Part shown: positions 1-7,180 of the stretch, piece after piece | Layout: each line of letters opens with the position of its first letter | Position numbering within the stretch: position 1 is the stretch's first letter | Translations under genes and position numbers: made by a program | Assembly: GCF_002298975.1 (NCBI RefSeq) | Contig: NZ_DBMV01000001.1 | Location: forward strand, 186,001-250,000 | Reading direction: 5' to 3' | Source of the DNA: Ralstonia sp. UBA689 | GTDB lineage: Bacteria > Pseudomonadota > Gammaproteobacteria > Burkholderiales > Burkholderiaceae | Length of the DNA stretch: 64,000 nucleotides | The notes under the pieces: model-generated | What the model was told of the DNA's origin: nothing | Database searches by the model: none | The model's input: only the letters and a program-made list of their open reading frames with translations

Positions 1-15
1 AAAGGCGGAGGAGCA

Positions 16-675
16 ATGACCGACAACGTTCATGCAGAAGAAGGCGCTGTTTCCCAACCAATGGACGCCCTCGATGCACTGCTGCAAGAAGAAGAGCAAC
101 GCAGCGGTCGCAGGGCATTGAATGACAAGCTCACAGAAGAAGAGCTGCACGCCTTTTACGATCAATCTTCTGAGCGTGCGATGGCCGTGCTCCTCGGTGC
201 GATAGTTGAAAACCATCTGACCAGTCTGCTGCGTCTGTATATGCGCCGAGATGAAAAGATCGCACGGGAGCTGTTCCAACCCAGCGGTCCGCTCGGTCCG
301 TTTGGAACCAAGATACGCCTTGCGTATATGCTTCGCATCATAGGTCCCGAGCTACAGCGTGATCTCACCGCCGTCAGCAAAATACGAAATGTGTTTGCCC
401 ACGACCTCACTATTGTGAAGTTCGACAGCGATCCGGTTCGCAGCTGGATTCAAAGCATGCACATGTACGACATGGTCAAGAACATGGCAGCCGAGGCTCG
501 ATCTCGATTGGATGGCGGTACCAGCCCCGACCACATCAGAGACTCGATCGCCAGCGACTTTATGTCCAGCGTCACAGACGCTTACCGCGCCTGCTTGCGC
601 TTCCTGATTCATTGGATCGTCGATAAAGAGACGGCCATAGTGGAGGCCGAAAAGCGCATGAACGAAAGCAAGTAG
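16..675 (+). CDS. MltR/DUF4145-like protein of unknown role (prophage cargo)
   Basis: Predicted 219-residue soluble alpha-helical protein. The central stretch (about residues 88-130), with a GPLGPFGTKIRLAYML motif followed by a helix ending in KIRNVFAHD, resembles the core of the MltR (mannitol operon repressor) and DUF4145 families. Members of these families are often uncharacterised and are not generally shown to bind DNA. The start is supported by a strong AGGCGGAGGAG ribosome site just upstream of the ATG. It lies on the strand opposite to the tail genes, directly beyond gpS, a usual place for phage cargo genes. Only the family resemblance is visible; the function is not known. Confidence 0.6.
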   Translation: MTDNVHAEEGAVSQPMDALDALLQEEEQRSGRRALNDKLTEEELHAFYDQSSERAMAVLLGAIVENHLTSLLRLYMRRDEKIARELFQPSGPLGPFGTKIRLAYMLRIIGPELQRDLTAVSKIRNVFAHDLTIVKFDSDPVRSWIQSMHMYDMVKNMAAEARSRLDGGTSPDHIRDSIASDFMSSVTDAYRACLRFLIHWIVDKETAIVEAEKRMNESK

Positions 676-731
676 CCTCGCATGCGCCAGCAGCCGTAGC
701 GTCCGAGTATCGAGTCCAACAGTGCTGCGGG

Positions 732-1196
732 CTAGGCGGGTCGAAGCAGGTGCAGCAACACCGTGTCGGTGATGTTTGCGATATCGCCATCGTCTAGGCC
801 CAGCAACTCGCGCGCCGCGTATTGCGCTGTCAGCCCATTCTTATTGACCCGATCCCGCAGGCCGAAGTGGTGCACCGACGCAATGCGCCGAACCTTGCCG
901 GCAAACGTGATGACAGCCGCGTTCGGGCTCGCCTCAATGCGCATGTACTTCGCCATCCGCAGCCGCGTAAACATCGAGCGCCGGATTCCGCCGCGCTTGT
1001 GTCGTAGCTGCGGCTTGCGCGGCTCGTAGGCGGTGCCATCCGGGTTGCGCTGCGTGGCGATCCGGGCGGACTGCCGGCGCCGCAGCTCCACCGCAATGGC
1101 GCGGGCCAGCGCCCGGCTCTGCGGCGCTTCCAATTTGCCCAGCAGGCCGACCAGGTAGGCGTCCAGCTCGTGCAGGTTGCTCACGCAGGCCTCCAT
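732..1196 (-). CDS. S: P2 gpS-like tail completion protein
   Basis: 154 residues, close to the P2 gpS length of about 150. It fits the phage virion morphogenesis family: an N-terminal helix, a basic middle with the pattern NPDGTAYEPRKPQ, then a MFTRLRMAKYMR stretch and a HHFGLRDRV motif typical of gpS homologues. gpS acts in tail completion, helping join the contractile tail to the head. It overlaps the end of gpR by 16 bases, as expected for the R-S pair of P2-like phages. It is the most promoter-distal tail gene before the cargo gene on the opposite strand. Confidence 0.85.
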   Translation of the reverse strand: MEACVSNLHELDAYLVGLLGKLEAPQSRALARAIAVELRRRQSARIATQRNPDGTAYEPRKPQLRHKRGGIRRSMFTRLRMAKYMRIEASPNAAVITFAGKVRRIASVHHFGLRDRVNKNGLTAQYAARELLGLDDGDIANITDTVLLHLLRPA

Positions 1197-1615
1197 GTCG
1201 CAGGGTCGTCGTCTTCGTTGACCGGTTCCGGGTGGTGTTCCACCTGGTAGCCCTTGCCATCCACCTTCACCGTGACCCGCTCGGTCAGCTTCAGCTTGAT
1301 GGAGATATCGGCGGTCGTGTGGTTCAGGATCTCGGCCTCGAACTTGAAAGCGTCTTCGCGCTTGTCGGGGTTGGTGAAGGCGTCGGGCTGGTTGGTGCGC
1401 AGCCAGGCCAGGACGGGCACGACGACGGTGTCGGAGCTGTCGGGGTAGTCGGTCACGATCAACGTCAGCGTGTATCGGTATTCGAAGCCGAGTGACCGAG
1501 CGCCGGTGCCGACCACGTTTCCTTCATCGACAAAGACATGCAGCGCATCGGGGTGCGCAGCCAGGTAGGGCACGGCGGCCGTGAGGGCTTCGCGCAGGCT
1601 GTTGGGTTTCATCAT
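1181..1615 (-). CDS. R: P2 gpR-like tail completion protein
   Basis: 144 residues (P2 gpR is about 155). The N-terminus MMKPNSLREALTAAVPYL and the later FVDEGNVVGTG / YRYTLTLIVTDY pattern are characteristic of gpR. In P2, gpR is needed for tail completion together with gpS. The start codon overlaps the stop of the Rz gene upstream (ATGA arrangement on the minus strand), and the gene overlaps S downstream, so lysis and tail genes are translationally coupled. Two adjacent ATG codons begin the frame; either could be used. Confidence 0.85.
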   Translation of the reverse strand: MMKPNSLREALTAAVPYLAAHPDALHVFVDEGNVVGTGARSLGFEYRYTLTLIVTDYPDSSDTVVVPVLAWLRTNQPDAFTNPDKREDAFKFEAEILNHTTADISIKLKLTERVTVKVDGKGYQVEHHPEPVNEDDDPATWRPA

Positions 1616-2112
1616 GGCGCGGTCGGCTCCCCGATGATGGTCACGCCCTGATCGCGCAGCGTCTGCTGCAGGCTGGTCAGTCGCGCGGCGTCGACGTGGC
1701 AGTCGGTGTAGTTGGCAGCGACGGTGCCGGCGACGGTAGAGAGCGCAACGTCTGAGGGGGCCGCATCAGCATCTCCGGTATCTGGATTTGGCACGGTGCC
1801 GGCGGCTGCGGCGTCGTGCAGGCGCACAAAGCCGCGAGGGACAACGCAGGCAGCGTCAGCTTGAACGGGGACATAGCGGGGGACTTCCTTGATGATGGTG
1901 TCGCCCTTGAGGCGGATGACGCGCTCGCGGTCGACGTACTGCGTGACGGTGACGGTGGCGCCCTGGGCGTTGTGAAGCTGCTTGCGCAGGGTGGCGGCGG
2001 TGGCTTCTGCCAGGCTGGCGCGCTGCACTGCGGCGTTGTAGCTGGCGGTGGCCCACCAGGCCAAGCCTGCGGCGACCGCAGCGCCGGTGAGCAGGGCGAC
2101 GGGGCGGGTCAT
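1612..2112 (-). CDS. lysB: LysB/Rz-like i-spanin
   Basis: 166 residues from an ATG that overlaps the endolysin stop by four bases. A single N-terminal membrane segment (about residues 4-20, ALLTGAAVAAGLAWWA) is followed by a charged helical region, the usual plan of an inner-membrane spanin subunit (Rz) that bridges to the outer membrane and fuses the two membranes in the last step of lysis. The gene position between endolysin and gpR matches lysB in P2-like phages. A nested out-of-frame Rz1 lipoprotein gene lies inside it, which strongly supports the assignment. An upstream open extension of the same frame is only a shadow of the endolysin gene. Confidence 0.85.
   Translation of the reverse strand: MTRPVALLTGAAVAAGLAWWATASYNAAVQRASLAEATAATLRKQLHNAQGATVTVTQYVDRERVIRLKGDTIIKEVPRYVPVQADAACVVPRGFVRLHDAAAAGTVPNPDTGDADAAPSDVALSTVAGTVAANYTDCHVDAARLTSLQQTLRDQGVTIIGEPTAP
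1677..1874 (-). CDS. lysC: LysC/Rz1-like o-spanin lipoprotein, nested in lysB
   Basis: 65 residues, entirely inside lysB in another frame. The N-terminus MSPFKLTLPALSLAALCAC is a lipoprotein signal peptide with a lipobox-type end at the cysteine pair, followed by a proline-rich mature part (TTPQPPAP). Small size, lipobox, proline richness and complete nesting are the hallmarks of Rz1 outer-membrane spanin subunits. It would act with the Rz-like product of the enclosing gene to disrupt the outer membrane. Automated annotation often misses this gene because of the overlap. Confidence 0.85.
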   Translation of the reverse strand: MSPFKLTLPALSLAALCACTTPQPPAPCQIQIPEMLMRPPQTLRSLPSPAPSLPTTPTATSTPRD

Positions 2113-2915
2113 GCTGCGGCCTCTTCTTTGGCTTGGTAGCGGTCGAAGGCGCGGGCGAGTTTGACGTCGTACAGGTTGGCTTTGTAGCCGGGGCCGTTGT
2201 ACAGCCTGGCGAAGGTGGGCCATTTGCAGGCGCGCAGCGCCTTGAGCAGGGTGGCTTCTGCTTTGACGAAGCGCACGAACGCATCGAGCTGCGCCGCCTC
2301 GCTGGTGCGCATGGAGGCGACGAAGTGCTGCACGCTGGGGTAGTCGAGCAGGTTCCAGTGAAACCCCATGATCTGGAAGGAACCCCAACTGGCCGAGGCG
2401 AGGGCGCAGTCTTCGTCGATCTGGATGGCGCGCGCCAGGCGCATGTGTTCGCCGGCGTTGCCGACGTAGCCGCCGCGCTTGGGGTTGACCAGGTTGGGAA
2501 ACTGGCGCGCCAGGGCGTCGGCGTCTTTGCCGGCGCGTTGGAGTTGTCGATGCATGATGTGCCGCTCGAACAGGATGACCGGGCGGCCGTCCGGCAGGAA
2601 GCCGTTGCCAAGGCTTTCGACCTCGTTGACGGCGCGGATGGCGGCCAGAGGCACGTCGAGCGTTTCAGCGGCGGCCTGCAGGTCGGCGGCCGTCAGGTGG
2701 CGGATGTTGCGCGCGCCGGACTGCAGCGCTGCCATGGTCTTGGGGCCGGCAATGCCGTCGACCACCAGGCCGAAACGGATCTGTGCCACGCGCACGGCGG
2801 CGGCGGTGTCTGCGCAGTAGACCGCGGTGTCCGGGGCAGTGAAGCCGTTGGCGGAGAGCAGCCGCTGCAACTCCAACACAGCAGCGCCGACCATGCCTTC
2901 TCGCAGGATCGTCAT
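2109..2915 (-). CDS. Phage endolysin: peptidoglycan-binding domain plus N-acetylmuramidase
   Basis: 268 residues from the ATG at MTILREG; the longer open frame upstream is holin overlap. Residues about 1-65 form a PG_binding_1 domain (GAAVLELQRLLSANGF, then RFGLVVDGIAGPKTM). Residues about 80-265 match the N-acetylmuramidase family (PF11860 type): AIRAVNEVESLGNGFLPDGR supplies the likely catalytic glutamate, with ILFERHIMHRQL and SWGSFQIMGFHW as further family motifs. No signal peptide is present, so release depends on the holins encoded just upstream. The start overlaps the holin stop by four bases and the stop overlaps lysB, giving a compact lysis operon. Confidence 0.92.
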   Translation of the reverse strand: MTILREGMVGAAVLELQRLLSANGFTAPDTAVYCADTAAAVRVAQIRFGLVVDGIAGPKTMAALQSGARNIRHLTAADLQAAAETLDVPLAAIRAVNEVESLGNGFLPDGRPVILFERHIMHRQLQRAGKDADALARQFPNLVNPKRGGYVGNAGEHMRLARAIQIDEDCALASASWGSFQIMGFHWNLLDYPSVQHFVASMRTSEAAQLDAFVRFVKAEATLLKALRACKWPTFARLYNGPGYKANLYDVKLARAFDRYQAKEEAAA

Positions 2916-3223
2916 GCGGACCTCCGCAGGATGCGAACAAACCAACCCTGCCGTGCGCCGCCCATGCGGAAAAGCTCGACCACGTTGCCGCGCACGGCGT
3001 AGACGGCGACGCACAGCACGGCGGTGATGCCGTTCTGTGCGGCGAGCGCCCAGTCATACCGCCCGAATAGCACGCTGATGGTGACGGCGCCGGCGAGCAC
3101 GACCAGGCCGTACGCCAGGCGTGACGCCCACGGCCGGTGCGCGGCGCCGTCGCGCTTGAACAGAAGCAGCCGCAGGGCGATCAGGGCGCACAACGCGGCC
3201 TGCACGATGAAGAGCGTTTTCAT
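2912..3223 (-). CDS. Phage holin-like small membrane protein
   Basis: 103 residues with about three hydrophobic segments (near residues 2-22, 38-53 and 60-80) and a short basic C-terminus ending FVRILRRSA. This is the size and topology of class I holins of P2-like prophages in Ralstonia and Burkholderia. Holins permeabilise the inner membrane and set the time of lysis. It overlaps both neighbours by four bases, between a second membrane protein and the endolysin. Which of the two small membrane proteins is holin and which is antiholin cannot be told from sequence. Confidence 0.75.
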   Translation of the reverse strand: MKTLFIVQAALCALIALRLLLFKRDGAAHRPWASRLAYGLVVLAGAVTISVLFGRYDWALAAQNGITAVLCVAVYAVRGNVVELFRMGGARQGWFVRILRRSA

Positions 3224-3615
3224 GGTTGCTTGCCTCCCTTGTCTGCGCCGCCCTTGAGCGAGGCGAAGAGGCGGTCGCTGTTGTCTGCCAGGCGGATGAG
3301 AGCCAGGAGCAGCTTCACCACGACGGTGGAGGCGACCAGCGCGCCCACGGCGTGGCTGACTTCGGTATTGGTGGGCAGGGCCTTGGCGATGAGCGCGGCC
3401 GACAGCGGCGCGGACAGCAGCCCTGCGACGATGGACGCGGCCAGAAAGCCGAGCTTCTTGACGGTGCCGAGCTCGCCGCTGTTGAGCACGAAGACAGCGG
3501 CGCCGGCGAAGGCGCCCAGCACGGTGCCCGGGTCGACGCCTGGCAGCAGGGACAACGCGCCCACGCCCGTGACGGCGAGGGTGGCGGTGGAGCCGGTGGA
3601 GATGGGTTCAGCCAT
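3220..3615 (-). CDS. Second phage holin/antiholin-like membrane protein
   Basis: 131 residues from the ATG at MAEPISTG; the long upstream open frame is a shadow of gpX and gpL. The protein is strongly hydrophobic, with segments at about residues 10-30, 33-48, 54-77 and 85-108, ending in a lysine- and glycine-rich tail (LKGGADKGGKQP). This matches the putative holin that P2-like Ralstonia phages carry next to gpX. It overlaps the downstream holin by four bases. The pair plus endolysin and spanins completes the lysis cassette. Confidence 0.75.
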   Translation of the reverse strand: MAEPISTGSTATLAVTGVGALSLLPGVDPGTVLGAFAGAAVFVLNSGELGTVKKLGFLAASIVAGLLSAPLSAALIAKALPTNTEVSHAVGALVASTVVVKLLLALIRLADNSDRLFASLKGGADKGGKQP

Positions 3616-3629
3616 TGGGTTCCTTGTGG

Positions 3630-3833
3630 TCAGTCCCAGAGCTGGACCATTTGCATGGCCGGCTGCGGGGAGATGTCGGGCATGACGAGTTCGGTGCCGT
3701 GGGGCAGGACGGGGCCAAGATCGGCAATGCCTGGGTTGGCGGCCAAGACGGCTTCTGTGACGCCTGCGGTGCGGCCGTAGACGCGGTGGCAGATGGCATC
3801 GACCGTGTCGCCCTGGATGGCTCGCACGCGCAT
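3630..3833 (-). CDS. X: P2 gpX-like tail protein (LysM-like fold)
   Basis: 67 residues, exactly the length of P2 gpX. The sequence begins MRVRAIQGDTVDAICHRVYG and contains VLAANPGIADLGPVLPHGTEL, the LysM-like pattern of tail protein X, thought to act at the tail or baseplate. The start overlaps the last base of the gpL stop codon (TGATG), so translation is likely coupled. The order L-X-holins-endolysin is that of P2. Confidence 0.92.
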   Translation of the reverse strand: MRVRAIQGDTVDAICHRVYGRTAGVTEAVLAANPGIADLGPVLPHGTELVMPDISPQPAMQMVQLWD

Positions 3834-4312
3834 CAGATGAGCTCGACGGTGGTGCGGGCAGCGCCCTTGATGTCGCTGATGGCCCAGCGGGCGTCGCGGC
3901 GCAGATCGTCAACGCCCAGGTTTTCGGCTTCAGCCTTGCGGTCGCCGGCGGCGGTGGCGTCGAAGGTGCGGTAGCGCTCGATGAGCCAGGCGGCGGCCAG
4001 GCAGTGCACGGCGCGCCGGTAGCGGTGCAGATGGGCGCTTTCGCCGTCGATCTTGGGCGCGGGCACTGCGGCCAGCCTGTTCCGACCAAACGAGACCTGC
4101 GCGACCTTCCAGGCCTCCAGCTCGTCATTGACGGAAATCACCGCCTCGACCAGTGCTGCGCGCATGCGCTGTTGCGTGACGGTGCCGTCCAGGCGCATGG
4201 CGGCGTAGGCCTGGTCGACGTCGATGTCGGGGAAGAAGCCGTCGTTGGCGATGGGCGGGCCGCCTGCCACGGCGGGCTGCGGTACGGATGCGGCTGCGAT
4301 GAAGGAGGACAT
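3833..4312 (-). CDS. L: P2 gpL-like head completion protein
   Basis: About 159 residues from the ATG at MSSFIAAAS (P2 gpL is 169); a longer start 48 bases upstream is possible but less likely. Motifs include FFPDIDVDQAYAAMRLDGTVT and the HRYRRAVHCLAAAWLIERY helix, followed by RDARWAISDIKG, all typical of gpL. In P2 this protein completes DNA-filled heads before tail joining. It lies between the small terminase gene and tail X, as in P2. Confidence 0.88.
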   Translation of the reverse strand: MSSFIAAASVPQPAVAGGPPIANDGFFPDIDVDQAYAAMRLDGTVTQQRMRAALVEAVISVNDELEAWKVAQVSFGRNRLAAVPAPKIDGESAHLHRYRRAVHCLAAAWLIERYRTFDATAAGDRKAEAENLGVDDLRRDARWAISDIKGAARTTVELI

Positions 4313-4408
4313 GGGTTCAGTGGGCTGGGAGGCGGTGGACGGGGCGAGGCTTCGCGGCACGCCGGAAGACTGCCCCGTGCCGCCTGATGCGCGGGGTCAC
4401 GCTCGGTG

Positions 4409-5131
4409 TCAGCTTTTGCCGGTGCGATTCTTGGTGCCGGCAGCGGCTGCGTTCTTGATGTCGCGCTCGATGCGCTCGATGTCTTTCTTCACGCCGGATT
4501 TGTCGTGCAGCTCCAGCGCGCGGCGCAGGTGCGCGAGGGCTTCTTCGCGGCAGGCGTTGGCCGTGGCCTGGTCGTGACCGGTCGCCACCGCCGCAATGAT
4601 GTAGCCGAGCGCCTTGTGCAGCTTGGCGCGCACTTCATCGGGCATGTCCTGGTCGCGCACGAGCGCTTCCACCTCGACGAGCGCTTCAACGTCGGCCGAC
4701 TGGATGGCGGCCGGGTCTTTCAAGACCATGTTGGCGAACTCCTCTGCGATGAGGCAGGCGGTGGTGCGCTGGTACTGATCGGGCATCGCCAGCTTGTGGC
4801 GGATGGCGTATTCGGCCAGCGGCAGGGCGCCGGCGAAGTCGCCCACGTCGATGCGCCAGACGAGGACTGTCATGAAGATGTCGTCTTGCGTGCCACTGTC
4901 GGCCTGCAGCACGCCTTCCACCCAGGCCGCGTACTCGGGGAGCATGCGGCGCTTGGTGTCCGCCTTGCGCTCGACGGACTGCACCTGCTTGAGCTGGCGC
5001 TTGTGCTCGGCGAGCTGCGCGAGCATCAGCTCGTAGCCGTTGGCGTGGCGCAGCGGGTTGGCTTCCTGCTCGGCCTGCGCCGCCAGGGCGGCGGAGGCCC
5101 GCAGGAAGTGGTTGCGGGCGGGGCTGGTCAT
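4409..5131 (-). CDS. M: P2 gpM-like small terminase subunit
   Basis: 240 residues (P2 gpM is 247). The N-terminus MTSPARNHFLRASAA and the region GVLQADSGTQDDIFMTVLVWRIDVGDF are characteristic of the small terminase subunit, which recognises cos DNA and works with the gpP ATPase during packaging. The C-terminal half is charged and helical. The start overlaps the stop of the capsid gene by four bases. A 96-base gap follows before gpL. Confidence 0.92.
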   Translation of the reverse strand: MTSPARNHFLRASAALAAQAEQEANPLRHANGYELMLAQLAEHKRQLKQVQSVERKADTKRRMLPEYAAWVEGVLQADSGTQDDIFMTVLVWRIDVGDFAGALPLAEYAIRHKLAMPDQYQRTTACLIAEEFANMVLKDPAAIQSADVEALVEVEALVRDQDMPDEVRAKLHKALGYIIAAVATGHDQATANACREEALAHLRRALELHDKSGVKKDIERIERDIKNAAAAGTKNRTGKS

Positions 5132-6165
5132 TTCTCGCCCGCCTTTGGTGCTGCGCCAGTGATATGGACGTTCTCAGCCATTGCCACGCAGCCCAGCTCT
5201 TCCACGACATACGCGTCGTTGCTGGATTCGTAGTTCTCGATGCGGTCACGCTTGGCGTTGTCGACGATGGTGCGGCGGCGGGTGCCTTCCTGGTAGTAGA
5301 TGGACAGGTTGTCGAGCCGCGTCAGCAGCAGGCCGTTGGCCGGGAAGTAGGGCACGCGCACGGCCGGCAGGTTGCCGATGCGTTTCTGGCTGACGATCAA
5401 GTCCAGCGCGAGCGTGTCCGTCGGGCGGTTGGGCTGGTTGATGATGGGGAAGTACTTGTCGGCCAGCAGCTCCCGGCCGCACACGACGACCAGCTCTGGG
5501 TCTTCTGCGTACCAGGGCTCCATGAGGTTGCCCGCCATGTCGAAGACCAGCGCATCCAGGTTTTCGTATGCGGAGCCGTCGCCGCCGATGACGATCTTGT
5601 CTGCGTTCTTGCCGTCGTGCGTCATCACGCGCTGCGGGGCGCCTTCACGGATGTGCTGCAGCCAGCCTTTGTTGACGTCCTGCAACAGCGGGTTGGTCGC
5701 ACGGTCGGATGTGGGCACGCGCTTGATGCCGTGGAAGCCGATGACCATGCGGTCCAGTGCCTGGCGCTTGATGATGGCGTCGCGGATGCGGGTCTGGAAG
5801 TCCTTGAACTTGGCCCAGGCGTCGAGCTTTCGGTACGTGATGTGGGTATCCGAGTTGGTTTGCTCGCAGCGGTAGCCGATGGCGTCGAGCGTCGACAGGT
5901 CCGCCGTTTCGCGGTCTTGCTTGGTGGTATCTGTCGTGCTGGCGATGGGGCCGGACACGCCCAGGCCGATCTTTTCGCCTTCCTGTTCCGAGACGCCATG
6001 GATGTTCACCTTGGACAGGAACTGGCTGGATTCCTGAATCTTTGTTTCCAGACGCTGCTGCACGGTCGGATTGACCGAGAACTTGGTGTCGACGCGGCTG
6101 ACGCCATTCAGTTTGGCGATTTCGGCCGTGTAGGCGTCGTAGAGGCGGCGGGTATCGTTACGCAT
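5128..6165 (-). CDS. N: P2 gpN-like major capsid protein precursor
   Basis: 345 residues from the ATG at MRNDTRRLYDAY, with a GGAG ribosome site nine bases upstream; P2 gpN is 357. Family landmarks include the KFSVNPTVQQRLETKIQES stretch, the GEKIGLGVSGPIASTTDT segment and the YRKLDAWAKFKDF motif. In P2 the N-terminus of gpN is removed by the gpO protease on capsid maturation. The long open frame that extends upstream, and the antisense frames over this gene, are shadows. Confidence 0.94.
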   Translation of the reverse strand: MRNDTRRLYDAYTAEIAKLNGVSRVDTKFSVNPTVQQRLETKIQESSQFLSKVNIHGVSEQEGEKIGLGVSGPIASTTDTTKQDRETADLSTLDAIGYRCEQTNSDTHITYRKLDAWAKFKDFQTRIRDAIIKRQALDRMVIGFHGIKRVPTSDRATNPLLQDVNKGWLQHIREGAPQRVMTHDGKNADKIVIGGDGSAYENLDALVFDMAGNLMEPWYAEDPELVVVCGRELLADKYFPIINQPNRPTDTLALDLIVSQKRIGNLPAVRVPYFPANGLLLTRLDNLSIYYQEGTRRRTIVDNAKRDRIENYESSNDAYVVEELGCVAMAENVHITGAAPKAGEK

Positions 6166-6208
6166 GGGGTGCTCCGGGTGTTGGTCGGGTTGTGCGGCGG
6201 TGGCCGGG

Positions 6209-7039
6209 TCAGCAGTCGGTCTTGATGTCGGCGGTACCGTCGCCGCCGGTGGCGGGCGGCCGGGCGCTGAAGGCGGGCGTGTTTTCCAAGCCTTGCTTAA
6301 GGGTGTTGAAGGCCTTGTCGCGCTCGTCGGCTTGGGCCTTGAACTCGGCCAACTGGTTGTTGATCGTGTTGAGGCCTGCGGTGAACTGGTCGCCCAGCGA
6401 CTGCACCTGAGTGGCGATGGTCTGCACGGCGTCCTGCACGTCGGAGAAGCGGGCATCGTTGCCGGTCTCGGCTTTGGCCTGCCGCGAGAACAGGCGCTTG
6501 ATGCTGTCGGCTAGGCCTGCGGTGGCGCTGGGCTGCTCGAGGGTGAAGTCGAGGTCGACTTCCACGGCTTCGGTGAAGACGTTGTCGGGGTCTTGCTTGC
6601 GCGCCGCGAGCGGGTTGACCTTGGCGGTGGCGCTGAACTGCAGCACTTCACAGCCCAGGCTTGCGGGGTTGTCGGTGACAGCCAGGCCGACCAGGTAGGC
6701 CTCTTTGGTGTCGGCGAAGCTCGGCTGCACTTCCATCGACGAAAAAATCTTCTGCCGTGCCTTGGTGAGTGCGACGAGTTCATCGGTGGGGTCGAGCTGT
6801 GCGTACAGGCCCATCTTGCCGTCGTGCTCTTCCGCCTTCAGTGCAATGACATCGCCGTAGGCCTTGAACGGGCCGGCCGGCGAATAGCCGCGGATGTGCT
6901 CCATGTTGATGCGCGCGGAGTACGTCTTCGGGTCGTAGTTCTTCGCCATCTGCACGAGCATGTTGCGATCAATGATGCGGCCGTCGCTGGTGGCGCCTTC
7001 GGTGGCGATGCGGAAGAACCTGTTGGCCTTGGTGCCCAT
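6209..7039 (-). CDS. O: P2 gpO-like capsid scaffold and maturation protease
   Basis: 276 residues from the ATG at MGTKANRFFRIA (P2 gpO is 284), preceded by an AACGAGGACAAC ribosome site. The N-terminal half is the serine-protease domain (INMEHIRGYSP, then KIFSSMEVQPSFADT). The C-terminal half (about residues 190-250) is a helical scaffold segment rich in Q, T and A. gpO directs P2 procapsid assembly and cleaves gpN, gpQ and itself. It is divergent from the gpP-gpQ pair; the 141 bases between hold both sets of promoter signals. Confidence 0.92.
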   Translation of the reverse strand: MGTKANRFFRIATEGATSDGRIIDRNMLVQMAKNYDPKTYSARINMEHIRGYSPAGPFKAYGDVIALKAEEHDGKMGLYAQLDPTDELVALTKARQKIFSSMEVQPSFADTKEAYLVGLAVTDNPASLGCEVLQFSATAKVNPLAARKQDPDNVFTEAVEVDLDFTLEQPSATAGLADSIKRLFSRQAKAETGNDARFSDVQDAVQTIATQVQSLGDQFTAGLNTINNQLAEFKAQADERDKAFNTLKQGLENTPAFSARPPATGGDGTADIKTDC

Positions 7040-7180
7040 GTTGTCCTCGTTGGTCTGGGGTTCGTTGGTGCTGTCATCTTCAGCGCCGTGCATCGCGCGG
7101 GCAACGCGTTGGTGTTGTGCGAACCGGCGCGACAACAGGCAGCGCGTGGCACGCGCGCGCGCGGCCGGTAGCGTTGCGGC

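Noticed and set aside
4406..5233. 275-residue plus-strand frame opposite gpM
   Set aside because: Shadow of the small terminase gene; it has no recognisable motif.
5164..6225. 353-residue plus-strand frame opposite the capsid gene
   Set aside because: Antisense shadow of gpN in GC-rich sequence; no family-like motif, and the minus-strand product is a clear capsid protein.
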